A DNA stretch of 64,000 nt from Rhodospirillaceae bacterium (GCA_009772935.1 WOUR01000022.1:23670-87669), one strand, 5' to 3'. Positions 51,007 through 60,847 are shown, counted from the stretch's first letter. Translations and numbers: made by a program. Notes: generated by a model not told the origin, from the letters alone.

Positions 51007-52734
51007 ATGAACCTCGATCCCGTCACCCTCGCGCTGGTGCAGAACCGGCTCGACCATATCTCGCATCAGATGGGCTGGGTGATGACGCGCACCGCGCGCT
51101 CGCCGATCTTCAGCCAGAGCCACGATTTCTCGTGCTTCATCGCCGACGCGCGCGGGACACTGATCAGCCAGGCCGACGGCATCCCGATCCATACCGGCGG
51201 CGGCGGCTTCGCCGTACGCGCCATCCTGCGCGACTTCAAGGATGCCATTGCGCCCGAGGACGTGTTCCTGCTGAACGATCCTTACACGGCAGGCGGCAAC
51301 CACCTGCCCGACTGGGTGATCACGCGGCCGGTGTTCGTCGGCGGCAAGCTGGTGGCCTTCGCCTGCAACCGCGCCCATCAGGCCGATATCGGCGGCGGGG
51401 CGGCGGGCACCTACAATTCCGCCGCGACCGAGATCTTCCACGAAGGCATCCGCCTGCCCGTGCTGAAGCTGATCGAGGCCGGCAAGGTGCGCGACGACCT
51501 GTGGCGCCTGCTGATGCTGAACACGCGCCTGCCCGAGGCGCTCGACGGCGACCTGCGCGCCATGATCGGCTCGACGCGCATAGGTGCGGAGCGCCTGGCC
51601 TTGCTGGTCGAGGAGTTGGGCGTCGACCGCGCCGACGAATTCTTCGAAGGCGTGCTCGACCATGCCGACCGCCGCTTCCAGACCTGCATCGATCGCCTGC
51701 AGCAGGGCGTATGGAAAGGCGAGGAGCCGATCGACAACGACTGCTTCGAGCCGATCGATGCCAAGATCGCCGTCGCGATCACGGTGAAGGACCGCAGGCT
51801 GGTCGTGGATTTCACCGGCACCTCGCCGCAGGTGCGTGGCTTCAAGAACAGTTCGGTCGCCAATTCGACCTCGGCGGTGTTCATGTCGCTGGCCTCGTTC
51901 TTCGAGCCAGACCTGCCGAAGAACGAAGGCGCCTTCCGCAGCGTAGAGATTCGACTGCCCGAAGGCACGCTGGTGAACGCGCGCATGCCGGCGCCGATGA
52001 CCATGAACACGGTATTCGTGGCCCATGAGATCATTCATGCGATGTGGAAGGCGCTGGCGCAGGCGCTTCCCGGACGCGCCTCGGCAGGATGGTCGAAAGC
52101 CGTGCATGCCGTCACGGCGGGCCTGCGCGACGATGGTGGACGCTACGTGATGTACCAGTGGGCCGGCGCGCCGGCCGGTGGTGGCGTCGAGGGTCGCGAC
52201 GGCTTCCACCTGATCGGTCATCTCATCACCCTGGGCGGCCTCACGCTGCCCAATCTCGAGACCTACGAGCAACTCTACCCGGCGCGCTTCCATCGCCAGG
52301 AGCTGCGCCGGGACACCGCGGGCGTCGGCCGTTTCCGCGGTGGCGCCGGCTGCGACTACGAAGTCGAGATCTTCACCCCAGCCGACTACGCTTTCCGCGG
52401 CGAGGGCGCCGGTGCGCCGTCAAGCTTCGGCGTCGCGGGCGGTCGGGCCGGCGCCGGGGGCGAGGTCGTGCTCACCCTGAGCGATGGCACGCGCATCCAG
52501 GCGCCGAAATACGGCGTGGAACGCCATGGCCCAGGAACCTATCGCGCACTGTCGCCCGGTGGTGGCGGCTACGGCGATCCGAAGACTCGAGATCCGGAGC
52601 GGGTGCTGCGCGACGTGCGCGACGGCATCGTGAGCGTCGAGAGCGCGGAGCGGGACTATGGCGTCGTGATCGGCGCCGATGGCCGCAGCATCGATACGGC
52701 ACGCACGGCGACGTTGCGCAATTCCTTGCCCTGA
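51007..52734 (+). CDS. Hydantoinase B/oxoprolinase family protein
   Basis: 575 residues. LDPVTLALVQNRLDHISHQM, NDPYTAGGNHLPDWVITRPV, FKNSSVANSTSAVFMSLAS and a C-terminal SPGGGGYGDPKTRDP mark the HyuB family. It pairs with HyuA just upstream; GGAGGA precedes the ATG immediately after the palindromic element. It is a different paralogue from the HyuB at 14701. The substrate ring is unknown. Confidence 0.92.
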   Translation: MNLDPVTLALVQNRLDHISHQMGWVMTRTARSPIFSQSHDFSCFIADARGTLISQADGIPIHTGGGGFAVRAILRDFKDAIAPEDVFLLNDPYTAGGNHLPDWVITRPVFVGGKLVAFACNRAHQADIGGGAAGTYNSAATEIFHEGIRLPVLKLIEAGKVRDDLWRLLMLNTRLPEALDGDLRAMIGSTRIGAERLALLVEELGVDRADEFFEGVLDHADRRFQTCIDRLQQGVWKGEEPIDNDCFEPIDAKIAVAITVKDRRLVVDFTGTSPQVRGFKNSSVANSTSAVFMSLASFFEPDLPKNEGAFRSVEIRLPEGTLVNARMPAPMTMNTVFVAHEIIHAMWKALAQALPGRASAGWSKAVHAVTAGLRDDGGRYVMYQWAGAPAGGGVEGRDGFHLIGHLITLGGLTLPNLETYEQLYPARFHRQELRRDTAGVGRFRGGAGCDYEVEIFTPADYAFRGEGAGAPSSFGVAGGRAGAGGEVVLTLSDGTRIQAPKYGVERHGPGTYRALSPGGGGYGDPKTRDPERVLRDVRDGIVSVESAERDYGVVIGADGRSIDTARTATLRNSLP

Positions 52735-52849
52735 AAACGCCATCTGCCGTTCGGCTGGCGATGGCAGGCATCGCACCCGTCTTGCCGCGGCGCGAACACC
52801 CGACTTAGTTTCCTCCCCGACAATGAAAACATCCAGGGAAGGACTTCAG

Positions 52850-53812
52850 ATGATCCAGCGCCGTAGTTTCGTAGCCGGCACCGCCGCGGCCCTCACCCTG
52901 CCCTCGATCGCCTTCGGGCAGAGCGGCCAGATCCGCCTCGTCGTGCCCTACGGTCCCGGCGGCTCGACCGACACGGCTGGCCGCGTCCTGGCCGAGCGCA
53001 TGGCGGCCGACACCGGCAAGAACATCGTGGTCGAGAACCGTCCGGGCGGCGGCACGATGGTCGGCATGGTGAACGTCGCCAAGAGCAAGCCCGACGGCAC
53101 CAGCCTGATGGTCCTGACCACCACGGCGGCGCTGCAGCCGGCGTTCGACATCCCGATGCCGATCGACCCGCAGAAGGACCTCGCGCCCGTCGCACAGCTC
53201 GCCGACATCCCCTGCGTGCTCGCGGTCAATGCCAACAACCCGGCCAAGACCTTTGCCGAGTTCATCGAATGGGTGAAGGCGCAGCCCGGTCCCGTGCACT
53301 ACTCGACCTCCAGCTCCGGCGGCCTGCCGCATCTCTGGGGCGAGGTGATCGCCACGCGCACCAATGGGAAGCTCCAGCACATTCCCTACAAGGCCGCCGC
53401 CGAGGCGCTGCGCGACGCGGTCGCGGGCCACGTCCCAGCCTTCGTCGACGTGACCACGCCGGTCGACGCGCAGATTCGCGCGGGCACGATGCGCGGCCTG
53501 CTGTGCGGCGCCAAGAGCCGCGTGCCCAACATCCCAACCGTCCCTGTGGCGAGCGAACTCGGCATGCCGGAGCTCGAGGCTGCCGTCTATTTCGGCGTGG
53601 CAACGACGGCCGGCACGCCGCGCGATACGATCCAGGAGCTCAACGCCGCCGTGAATGCCGCACTGAAGGCTGAGGCGGTGCGCGAAAGACTGACGTCGCT
53701 CGGCTTCATCCCGACCGGCGGCACTCCCGAAGCCTACGCCAAGCGCCTGGCCGACGAGACCGTGCGCTGGCGCAAGGTGATCAAGGACGCGAAAATCCCG
53801 GCGCCGACCTGA
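52850..53812 (+). CDS. Bug family tripartite tricarboxylate-type binding protein
   Basis: 320 residues. Short signal IQRRSFVAGTAAALTLPSIA, then GQIRLVVPYGPGGSTDTAGR, IVVENRPGGGTMVGMVNVAK, FDIPMPIDPQKDLAPVAQLA and VPNIPTVPVASELGMPELEA, all Bug marks. I chose ATG at 52850 (AAGGA upstream) over an in-frame ATG at 52823. It is 115 bp behind hyuB and probably captures the substrate of the CoA-transferase/HyuAB unit. Confidence 0.92.
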   Translation: MIQRRSFVAGTAAALTLPSIAFGQSGQIRLVVPYGPGGSTDTAGRVLAERMAADTGKNIVVENRPGGGTMVGMVNVAKSKPDGTSLMVLTTTAALQPAFDIPMPIDPQKDLAPVAQLADIPCVLAVNANNPAKTFAEFIEWVKAQPGPVHYSTSSSGGLPHLWGEVIATRTNGKLQHIPYKAAAEALRDAVAGHVPAFVDVTTPVDAQIRAGTMRGLLCGAKSRVPNIPTVPVASELGMPELEAAVYFGVATTAGTPRDTIQELNAAVNAALKAEAVRERLTSLGFIPTGGTPEAYAKRLADETVRWRKVIKDAKIPAPT

Positions 53813-53833
53813 TCAAGAGTCCGGAACGCCTGG

Positions 53834-54550
53834 TTAGAATGAGCCGGTGAACTCGAACTCGATCGAGTTCCTCACATTGTCGATCTTCCAGGAGCTGAGG
53901 CGGCGCAGGAAGCTCTGCCCCAGCAGGGCCCGGCTCCGTGCCGGGCTGACCGAAGCCATAACATTCTCCATCGTGCGTTCGCCGATCCTGATCGAGCGCA
54001 GGCGCACGATGCGCTGCTGAAGGCCGCTGCCGTCGGCCAGGGTGAAGCGCCGTTGTCCGAGCGAATCGGCTTCGGTGAGCGTGCCGTTGCGCATCATCTC
54101 CTCGGCGAGCTCTTCCGGAATCTGGACGTTGGCCGCACCGGAATCGACGATGAAGTACGCCGTCGAAGTGCCGTTCACGGTGGCCGGCAGCACGAACACG
54201 CCGCCCATCCTCTGGAACTGCGCGGTCGCCCGCGCCAAGGCCGCGTCCGTGAGCGCATTGGCGCTCGGCTTGCCCGACGCAGCATCGCCACCGCACGGCG
54301 TCCAGCCCGGAAGCGCGCCCTCGACCGGCCCGTAGCAATAGTTCGAGGCCGACAGCAGTTTCGAATAGGTGTCGCGTTGCTCGCAGGCGGCAATCGCTTC
54401 CAGGGCGGGCGTGGCCGGCGCGCGGCAGGCCGCATTGCTCCTCTGCCACCGTGCAATGAACTGCGGCGCCTCCTGGGGCTGCGCCTGCGCTGCCGCAGCT
54501 TCCAAGAAGAGCGTCGCGGCGAACGTCGCCAGGAAGAGTGTTGATTTCAT
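53834..54550 (-). CDS. Exported retropepsin-like aspartyl protease
   Basis: 238 residues, signal peptide 1-23 (AQA-QPQ). The C-terminal half is a single-domain aspartyl protease of the clan AA type: VNGTSTAYFIVDSGAANVQI with the active-site DSG, and a later LGQSFLRRLSSWKIDNVRNS. Retropepsins need two copies, so it would act as a dimer. The N-terminal half has a Cys-rich unrecognised region. ATG at 54550 with GGGAG. Targets unknown. Confidence 0.82.
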   Translation of the reverse strand: MKSTLFLATFAATLFLEAAAAQAQPQEAPQFIARWQRSNAACRAPATPALEAIAACEQRDTYSKLLSASNYCYGPVEGALPGWTPCGGDAASGKPSANALTDAALARATAQFQRMGGVFVLPATVNGTSTAYFIVDSGAANVQIPEELAEEMMRNGTLTEADSLGQRRFTLADGSGLQQRIVRLRSIRIGERTMENVMASVSPARSRALLGQSFLRRLSSWKIDNVRNSIEFEFTGSF

Positions 54551-54813
54551 CGCTCCCACCCCAATCAGGATTGCGGCCGGTTGGACTCTCCCGCGCTCAA
54601 CATGTACGAAGTCTATACCATCGCCCACCAAACGGTCGGCCTGCGATGGCTGAGAGATGTGTGTGCTCCCGCCCGCGTACCGAGGCGACAGCATCTAGAC
54701 CGGCCCAAGTTGCCGGTCTCGTTCCCGAGCTTCCTCGTTTTGTCGCACGTCGGCTGTGCAATCCTGCGCGCGCCGAGCTGACAGGGGCCGCACGGTCCCG
54801 GAAGGATATTCCA

Positions 54814-55176
54814 ATGGCAATGCCAAAGAACATTTCCACACTGATCTGGAGCGCCGTCGGCGGCGCCGTGCTCTGCGCGGTCGTCGGATTCACCTGGGGC
54901 GGCTGGGTCACCGGCGGGACGGCGCGCAAGGAGGCCTCCTCGGCCGTCCGTGACGCCGTCGTCGTCGCCCTGGCGCCGATTTGCGTCGACCGCTTCAGCC
55001 GCCAGCCCGACGCGGCGACGAAGATTACAGAGCTCAGCAAGGCCAGCACCTGGGACCGTGGCAACGTGATCGCCAAGAGCGGCTTCGCCACGATGCCGGG
55101 CGCCAAGGACGCTGATTCCGACGTGGCCCGCGCCTGCGCCGAAATCCTGGCAAACCCGCCCACGCCCAAATCATGA
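54814..55176 (+). CDS. Small membrane-anchored protein, unknown function
   Basis: 120 residues. One transmembrane segment at about 9-32 (LIWSAVGGAVLCAVVGFTWG), then a soluble part with PICVDRFSRQPDAATKITEL and a second Cys in ARACAEIL. GGAAGGA precedes the ATG. Similar short proteins are common in related alphaproteobacteria but have no assigned role. It is convergent with alsD. Confidence 0.72.
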   Translation: MAMPKNISTLIWSAVGGAVLCAVVGFTWGGWVTGGTARKEASSAVRDAVVVALAPICVDRFSRQPDAATKITELSKASTWDRGNVIAKSGFATMPGAKDADSDVARACAEILANPPTPKS

Positions 55177-55278
55177 AAAATCGAAGTCCGGAGACCGTCG
55201 GCTCTACGCCGTGACGAGCGCCTGAAGCACCAACGGCGCGGTCGGGAAGCCGCCCATCGCGCCCCTGCAAGTTTCGGT

Positions 55279-56115
55279 CTAGCGATCCTTTGCCATCTCC
55301 GCCTTCTCGAGCGCGGCCGCGGGATCCTGCGTCAGGTCGGCGTGCAGGAACTCGCGTGTCTCGGGAATCGCGAGATGGAGGTTGTCGAGGTCGTGAACCT
55401 GCACATCGAGCGAGGCCGCCTTGGCGCCCAGCACGTGCCCGCCGCTCTTGCGATCCTCGGTGAGGAAATGCAGGTGCCATCCCGCCACGCCGATCGTGCG
55501 TGAATAGGCCGGCGTCCAGAAGCCCAGCATCGTTCCCCTGACATCCTTCCGCCGGAACTCGGCCTGGGCGTCGGTCGCCTTGTCGAGATGCACGCCCGGT
55601 TCGACCTTGCAGGCGACCCGCCAGTAGACCTCCTCGAAATGACCGTCGAGGCGCACGGCGAAGAAAAGATTGTCCGAGCGGCGCAGCCCGTCGAGTGCGG
55701 CGATGAGGGACGACATGGACTCGATGTTTGTGATCCTGCCACGATGCTGCGGGTGGAAATTCGTGAGCGTCGCGAACGGTACCGAGGCGTCGTCGGAGGG
55801 CGCGGTGATGCTGCCGTCCGCGTGCGCCTGATAGAACCTGCCATCGAGAACGACCATCTCGCCATCGAGGCCTTCGAAGGTGCCGAGGCCGAAGTCGCCA
55901 TGCGGCCTGAGTCCGCCCACGGTGACCGCCTTATCGTAGACGCCCTGCACCAGCGCGCCGGTGGTCGAGACCTGAAACAGGGTCGAGTGATCGAGGCCCA
56001 GGGCATCGGACAACGCCCTCGACACGAAATGGCGCAGCGGTTCGCCAGTCTTCTCACAGTGCGCCAGAAGCGCGTCCATGAGGGATTGATACACTTCGGT
56101 CGTTAGCCTCGGCAT
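55279..56115 (-). CDS. alsD: Acetolactate decarboxylase
   Basis: 278 residues. AlsD/BudA removes CO2 from 2-acetolactate to give acetoin. The family signatures are clear: STLFQVSTTGALVQGVYDKA, HGDFGLGTFEGLDGEMVVLD, and the zinc site GWHLHFLTEDRKSGGHVLG with H214, H216 and H227. Cytosolic. It diverges from the acetolactate synthase gene over 89 bp, so the two steps are probably controlled together. Usual genomes with this pair are Bacillus and enterics; it is less common in alphaproteobacteria. Confidence 0.94.
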   Translation of the reverse strand: MPRLTTEVYQSLMDALLAHCEKTGEPLRHFVSRALSDALGLDHSTLFQVSTTGALVQGVYDKAVTVGGLRPHGDFGLGTFEGLDGEMVVLDGRFYQAHADGSITAPSDDASVPFATLTNFHPQHRGRITNIESMSSLIAALDGLRRSDNLFFAVRLDGHFEEVYWRVACKVEPGVHLDKATDAQAEFRRKDVRGTMLGFWTPAYSRTIGVAGWHLHFLTEDRKSGGHVLGAKAASLDVQVHDLDNLHLAIPETREFLHADLTQDPAAALEKAEMAKDR

Positions 56116-56204
56116 TGCGCCATCCCTCCATCGCGGGCGACAAGGGCCGCCCGGACGGGCATGATCGCCCGGACACGGCCTGGAATCGAGAGCGGAGCGA
56201 GACG

Positions 56205-57863
56205 ATGAGCGACCCGAAGAATGGCGCGCACCTTCTGGTGCGCAACCTCGAGGCCCAGGGCGTCGAGTACATATTCGGCATTCCCGGCGCCAAGATCGAT
56301 CCCGTCTTCGACGCGCTGGTCAACTCGAAGGTTAAACTGGTCGTCTGCCGGCACGAGCAGAACGCGACCTTCATTGCGGGGGGATTGGGCCGGCTGACCG
56401 GCAAGGCCGGCGTCGTGCTCGTGACCTCGGGCCCCGGCGTTTCCAACCTGGCCACCGGCCTCGCCACCGCCAACACCGAAGGCGATCCCGTGGTGGCGCT
56501 GGGCGGCGCCGTGCCGATCGCCGACCGTCTGAAGCAGGCCCATCAGAGCATGGACACGGTGGCGCTGCTGCGGCCCGTCACCAAGTACGCCGCCGAGGTC
56601 GATTCGCCGTCGGCGATCTCCGAAGCGACCGCCGCCGCCTTCCGCGCCGCCGAGTCCGGCCGGCCGGGCACAGCCTTTCTCGGACTGCCCAAGGACGTGA
56701 TGAAGGCACCCGCTCCCGGCCCGGTCCTGACCCCGGCCGTGGTGCCGCGGCCGGGGGCCGCCAACAGCGAATCGATTGCCGAAGCCGCCAGAATGATCGA
56801 CGCGGCCGAACGGCCGGTGATACTGCTCGGCATGCTGGCGAGCCAGCGTCCCGTCGCCGAAGCGGTGCGCGTGCTGCTCGCGCGGACCCGGCTGGCGGTC
56901 GCCGGCACCTATCAGGCCGCGGGCGTCGTGCCGCGGGACCGGCTCGACTGCTTCGGCGGACGGGTCGGCCTGTTCCATAACCAGCCGGCCGACCGCCTGC
57001 TTGACCAGGCGGACGTCGTGATCACGATCGGCTTCGATCCCGTGGAGTACGACCCCGGGCTCTGGAACGCCGGGCGCAAGCGCTCGCTGATCCATATCGA
57101 CTGCATCCCGGCCGACTACGACCAGTGCTACCGACCGCATATCGAGCTGATGGGCGACAGCGCCACCACCCTGCGCGCGCTCTCGGCGCTGTTGCAGCCG
57201 AAGGAACACCCGACGCAGGCGGCATTGCTGGCCGAGATCCACAACGAGCGGACGGCGGTGGCGACAGAGGCGGCCCGGCGTACCGGCACACCAGTCCATC
57301 CGCTGCGCCTGGTCTACGAGTTGCAGAAGCTGATCGACGAGGATGTGACGCTCTGCTCCGACATGGGCTCCTTCCACATCTGGATGGCGCGGCATCTCAT
57401 CAGCCACCGGCCGCGGCAGATCCTGATCAGCAATGGGCAACAGACCCTGGGCGTCGCGCTGCCGTGGGGCATCGCGGCCTGTCTTGCCGAACCCGGCCGC
57501 AAGGTTCTGTCGGTGTCGGGCGATGGCGGCTTCCTGTTCTCGGCCGTCGAACTCGAGACGGCCGTGCGCCTCAGATGCAACTTCGTGCATCTCGTCTGGA
57601 TCGACGGCAGCTACAATATGGTCGGCATCCAACAGGTCGCCGCCTATGGCCGCGACTCAGGCGTGCATTTTGGTCCGGTGGACCTGGTGAAGTTCGCGGA
57701 GTCGATGGGAGCGCAGGGCCTGATGATCAAGGATGCCGACGAGGTCGGCCCGGTACTGCGCAAGGCAATGTCAATGGAGGGTCCAGTGTTGGTTGGCGTG
57801 CACGTCGACTATCGCGACAATCCAAGCCTGATGGCCGCGATGCATGAGGACGTCATCATCTGA
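56205..57863 (+). CDS. alsS: Catabolic acetolactate synthase
   Basis: 552 residues, thiamine-diphosphate enzyme joining two pyruvates to 2-acetolactate. The N-terminal YIFGIPGAKIDPVFDALVNS and HEQN with catalytic Glu51, and the ThDP/Mg site VSGDGGFLFSAVELETAVRL...DGSYNMV, match AlsS rather than the biosynthetic IlvB; no regulatory subunit gene adjoins. With alsD it would turn excess pyruvate into neutral acetoin. ATG at 56205 chosen on family N-terminus and AGCGGAGC upstream. Confidence 0.93.
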   Translation: MSDPKNGAHLLVRNLEAQGVEYIFGIPGAKIDPVFDALVNSKVKLVVCRHEQNATFIAGGLGRLTGKAGVVLVTSGPGVSNLATGLATANTEGDPVVALGGAVPIADRLKQAHQSMDTVALLRPVTKYAAEVDSPSAISEATAAAFRAAESGRPGTAFLGLPKDVMKAPAPGPVLTPAVVPRPGAANSESIAEAARMIDAAERPVILLGMLASQRPVAEAVRVLLARTRLAVAGTYQAAGVVPRDRLDCFGGRVGLFHNQPADRLLDQADVVITIGFDPVEYDPGLWNAGRKRSLIHIDCIPADYDQCYRPHIELMGDSATTLRALSALLQPKEHPTQAALLAEIHNERTAVATEAARRTGTPVHPLRLVYELQKLIDEDVTLCSDMGSFHIWMARHLISHRPRQILISNGQQTLGVALPWGIAACLAEPGRKVLSVSGDGGFLFSAVELETAVRLRCNFVHLVWIDGSYNMVGIQQVAAYGRDSGVHFGPVDLVKFAESMGAQGLMIKDADEVGPVLRKAMSMEGPVLVGVHVDYRDNPSLMAAMHEDVII

Positions 57864-57888
57864 CGTCGCTCCCGGTGACGGTCCGCGA

Positions 57889-58398
57889 TCAGCGCAGACC
57901 GTAGGACCGGCGGCCGGCTGACGTCAGGTCGACCGCCCAGGCGCCGAGCAGGCAGAGGAACGCCAGGATCGCGCCAAGCGTGCGGACGTGGTTCCATAGC
58001 GTCCATGGCCCGGAAAAGTCCTTCCAGTAGCTCGCGGCATTGGCGTCCGCGCCTGCCACCGTGGCCAGAGTCTCGTTAAGCGGCACGTTGACCTGCAGGG
58101 TGACGCCGATCACCGCGGCGGCATGGATCAGCGCGGCGAGACCGGCGAGGCGTGCCGCGCCGCGATGGCCGGCCGAACGGGCGCCCAGCGCCGCCAGCAG
58201 CGGCAGGATCAGGGCGCCGAAGAAGACGATGGCGAAAATCGGGCTGCGCACGACGGTGTTCATGCCGTGCATCGAATTCACGGCCGACATGGCACCGCCC
58301 AGATCGAGCCCCGGCATGACGATGGTCGAGAAGGAATAGAAAATGCCCGCGCTCAGTGCGGTACACAGCAAGGCGAGGACGAAGAAGACGTGGCGCAT
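57889..58398 (-). CDS. DUF1772 (anthrone oxygenase-like) membrane protein
   Basis: 169 residues, four membrane segments: about 4-24, 53-75, 84-103 and 138-156. The opening LALLCTALSAGIFYSFSTIV, MHGMNTVVRSPIFAIVFFG and VNVPLNETLATV are DUF1772 features; some members are noncatalytic or act as cofactor-free oxygenases on aromatics. Last gene of the four-gene operon running from 61969, 39 bp after the FAD hydroxylase. Confidence 0.9.
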   Translation of the reverse strand: MRHVFFVLALLCTALSAGIFYSFSTIVMPGLDLGGAMSAVNSMHGMNTVVRSPIFAIVFFGALILPLLAALGARSAGHRGAARLAGLAALIHAAAVIGVTLQVNVPLNETLATVAGADANAASYWKDFSGPWTLWNHVRTLGAILAFLCLLGAWAVDLTSAGRRSYGLR

Positions 58399-58437
58399 CC
58401 CTGAAACTCCGCTGACCCACCCTACGAAGCTGCAGCC

Positions 58438-59634
58438 CTAGCCGAGGCCGTTGCCGCCGTAAAGCCACTCGAGCGCATCGAGCCACTGATCCTGCGTCCG
58501 GGCGCCCATCATGGCGTTGCGCAACGCCGCATGCGGGCCGCCCGGATGATAGACGTGATCGCCCATCGCACGGGACATTAGCTGCGTCCTTGCCGTGCGC
58601 AGGACGCGTCGGTCGCGATAGGTGACGAGACCGGTCTCGGTGGAATCGCTGCGGGACAGCGAATCGGCGAGGCAGACGGCATCCTCCATCGCCATGCAGC
58701 CTCCCTGTGACATGTACTGCAGCATAGGGTGTGCAGCGTCCCCCAGCAGCGCCACCCGCCCATCGACCCAGCGATCGACCGGATCACGGTCACAGAGAAC
58801 CCACATGTGCCAGTTTCGGCCACGGTCTATGACATTCTGTGCCCGTTCGCAGACATGCACGAAGCCCTTGCGCACCTCTTCCGTTTCGACCGGCCGGCCG
58901 GCGACGGGTTCGGGCGCATGGTTGTGATAGGTCACGACGAGATTGAAGAGCTTCCAGTCCGACAACGGGTAATGAACGATATGGCACTTTGGCCCGGCCC
59001 ACAGCGTAGCGGCGTTCCAGCGCAGATCCTCGGGCATCTGGTCGGTCGGAATCACCGAGCGGTAGGTCGTGTGTCCCGAAACGCGCGGCGGCCCGTCGTT
59101 GGTCACCTGCGTGCGCACGTTCGACCACAGCCCGTCGGCGCCGATCAGGGCGCGGCCCCTGACCATCTCGCCGTTGCGCAGCCGGGCGGTGACCGATGAG
59201 CCATCCTGATCGTAGCCGGTGACTTCGGCGCTGGTGCGCAGGTCGATCAGAGGATGATCCTCGCACCCTTTGAGCAGCACGCCATGCAGATCGCCGCGAT
59301 GGACGACGGCGTAGGGGTTGCCGAAGCGGGCGCGGAACCTGTCGCCGAGATCGATATGGCAGATTTCGCCGTCGGCCAGCGCATCCATCAGCCTCAGCCG
59401 GTCGATATAGACCGCCATGCCGCGCGCCGCCTCACCGACACCGAGCCGGTCGAAGCAGTGGAAGGCGTTGGGCCCGAGCTGGATGCCGGCGCCGATCTCG
59501 CCAAGGCGGCTCGCTTTCTCCAGCACCTGCGAGGCAATGCCCTTCTGGGCGAGCGCCAGAGCCGCTGCCAGTCCGCCGATGCCGCCGCCGGCGATGAGGA
59601 TCCTATCTGGGACCACCGATGACCTTGTCGTCAT
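58438..59634 (-). CDS. 3-hydroxybenzoate 6-hydroxylase-like FAD monooxygenase
   Basis: 398 residues. FAD fold ILIAGGGIGGLAAALALAQK, then GEIGAGIQLGPNAFHCFDRL, IGADGLWSNVRTQV and VALLGDAAHPMLQYMSQGGC. The stretch GIQLGPNAF...RARFGNPYAVVHRGDLH is close to 3-hydroxybenzoate 6-hydroxylases, which make gentisate. No gentisate dioxygenase is nearby, so the substrate assignment is tentative. ATG at 59634 overlaps the CoA-transferase gene by 32 bp, so the pair is cotranslated. Confidence 0.88.
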   Translation of the reverse strand: MTTRSSVVPDRILIAGGGIGGLAAALALAQKGIASQVLEKASRLGEIGAGIQLGPNAFHCFDRLGVGEAARGMAVYIDRLRLMDALADGEICHIDLGDRFRARFGNPYAVVHRGDLHGVLLKGCEDHPLIDLRTSAEVTGYDQDGSSVTARLRNGEMVRGRALIGADGLWSNVRTQVTNDGPPRVSGHTTYRSVIPTDQMPEDLRWNAATLWAGPKCHIVHYPLSDWKLFNLVVTYHNHAPEPVAGRPVETEEVRKGFVHVCERAQNVIDRGRNWHMWVLCDRDPVDRWVDGRVALLGDAAHPMLQYMSQGGCMAMEDAVCLADSLSRSDSTETGLVTYRDRRVLRTARTQLMSRAMGDHVYHPGGPHAALRNAMMGARTQDQWLDALEWLYGGNGLG

Positions 59635-60817
59635 GCAACCGGGCGATCTCGTGCCCGGGCAGCCCCAGGATACTCGAAAGAATCTCGTCCGTATGCTGGC
59701 CCAGGACGGGGGCCGGCAATGGCGGCTGCCGCGGGACGGCGCCGAACTGCATCGGCGAGGCGGCAACCGGATAGCGGCCGATGCCCGGCTGATCCAATAT
59801 GGCGAACATCGGATTGTCGAGCACGTTCGTCCTGTCGGCCGCCAGTTCGCGGAAAGTCTGGTAGGGCGCCCAGAGGGCACCGGCCTTCTTCAGGGCGGCC
59901 GAGACCTCTGCCGCATCGTGGGCGGCTACCCAAGGCTCGATCACCGCAATGAGCTGCTGACGGGCGTTCCAGCGTCCGGCATCGCTCTTGAGATCGACCC
60001 CCGTCTCGATCTCGATCCTTCTGAAGGTGTCGGCGAACCCGCCCGCCGCGGCCAGTGCATCAACATGGCGATCCGAGAAGATGCAGATCATCACGAAGCG
60101 GCCATCCTTCGTACGGAAGTCGCGGCCGAAGGTGCCGAAGATCTCGTTGCCGAAGCGCGGCCGGTCGACATCGTTCACGACGGCTTCGCCGATGTAACCC
60201 AGCGCCGAGGTGGTCGCGAGCGCCATGTCCTGCAGCGGCAGCACGATCTTCTGACCTTGGCCCGTCATGCGGCGATGGCGCTCGGCGGCCAGCAGCGAGA
60301 GCGCGCCGGCATAAGCAGCGGCGAGATCCCAGGGCGGGCAGACCGCGTTCACCGGTCCTTCATGGCCGACCGGGCCGGTGACCATTGGGAAGCCGGTGAT
60401 GGCGTTCACCGTGTAGTCGACATGGGCCGAACCATCGCGTGCGCCAATGATGTTGAGCGCGATCAGGTCGGGGCGCTTCTTCGCCAGCTCTTCGTAGGCG
60501 AGCCAGCCGCGCGCCGGCATGTTGGTGGTGAAGATGCCGGCACCCTCGCCCGGCGCGGTGATCAGCGCCGTGAGCAGCTCGCGGCCCTGGGGATTGCGCA
60601 GATCGACGGCGATCGAACGTTTGCCCTTGTTGAGGCCGGCCCAGTAGATCGACCGCCCATTCTCCGTGACCGGCCAGCGTTCATTGTCGAGTCCGCCTTT
60701 GATGTCGTCGAAGCGGATCACGTCGGCGCCCATCTGGGCGAGCGTCATGCCCCCCAGCGGCGCGGCGATGAACGCCGAGCCCTCGACGATGCGGAGGCCC
60801 GCGAGAATGCCTGTCAT
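59603..60817 (-). CDS. CaiB/BaiF CoA-transferase, 2-methylfumaryl-CoA isomerase-like
   Basis: 404 residues. The start EGSAFIAAPLGGMTLAQMGA, then LNKGKRSIAVDLRNPQGREL and DNPMFAILDQPGIGRYPVAA resemble the Chloroflexus mesaconyl-CoA C1-C4 transferase (Mct) as I remember it; the likely catalytic Asp is in CPPWDLAAAYAG. Mct moves CoA within mesaconyl-CoA. Whether that holds here is unknown; the neighbours suggest an aromatic or furan acid pathway. OYE is 30 bp upstream. Confidence 0.85.
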   Translation of the reverse strand: MTGILAGLRIVEGSAFIAAPLGGMTLAQMGADVIRFDDIKGGLDNERWPVTENGRSIYWAGLNKGKRSIAVDLRNPQGRELLTALITAPGEGAGIFTTNMPARGWLAYEELAKKRPDLIALNIIGARDGSAHVDYTVNAITGFPMVTGPVGHEGPVNAVCPPWDLAAAYAGALSLLAAERHRRMTGQGQKIVLPLQDMALATTSALGYIGEAVVNDVDRPRFGNEIFGTFGRDFRTKDGRFVMICIFSDRHVDALAAAGGFADTFRRIEIETGVDLKSDAGRWNARQQLIAVIEPWVAAHDAAEVSAALKKAGALWAPYQTFRELAADRTNVLDNPMFAILDQPGIGRYPVAASPMQFGAVPRQPPLPAPVLGQHTDEILSSILGLPGHEIARLHDDKVIGGPR

Positions 60818-60847
60818 GTACGTTTCCCGTGTCTATTGTTTTTCTTC

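Noticed and set aside
54698..54718. Inverted repeat GACCGGC-N7-GCCGGTC as a terminator or operator
   Set aside because: Seven-base arms in GC-rich intergenic DNA with no T-run and no matching second site are not enough to call.
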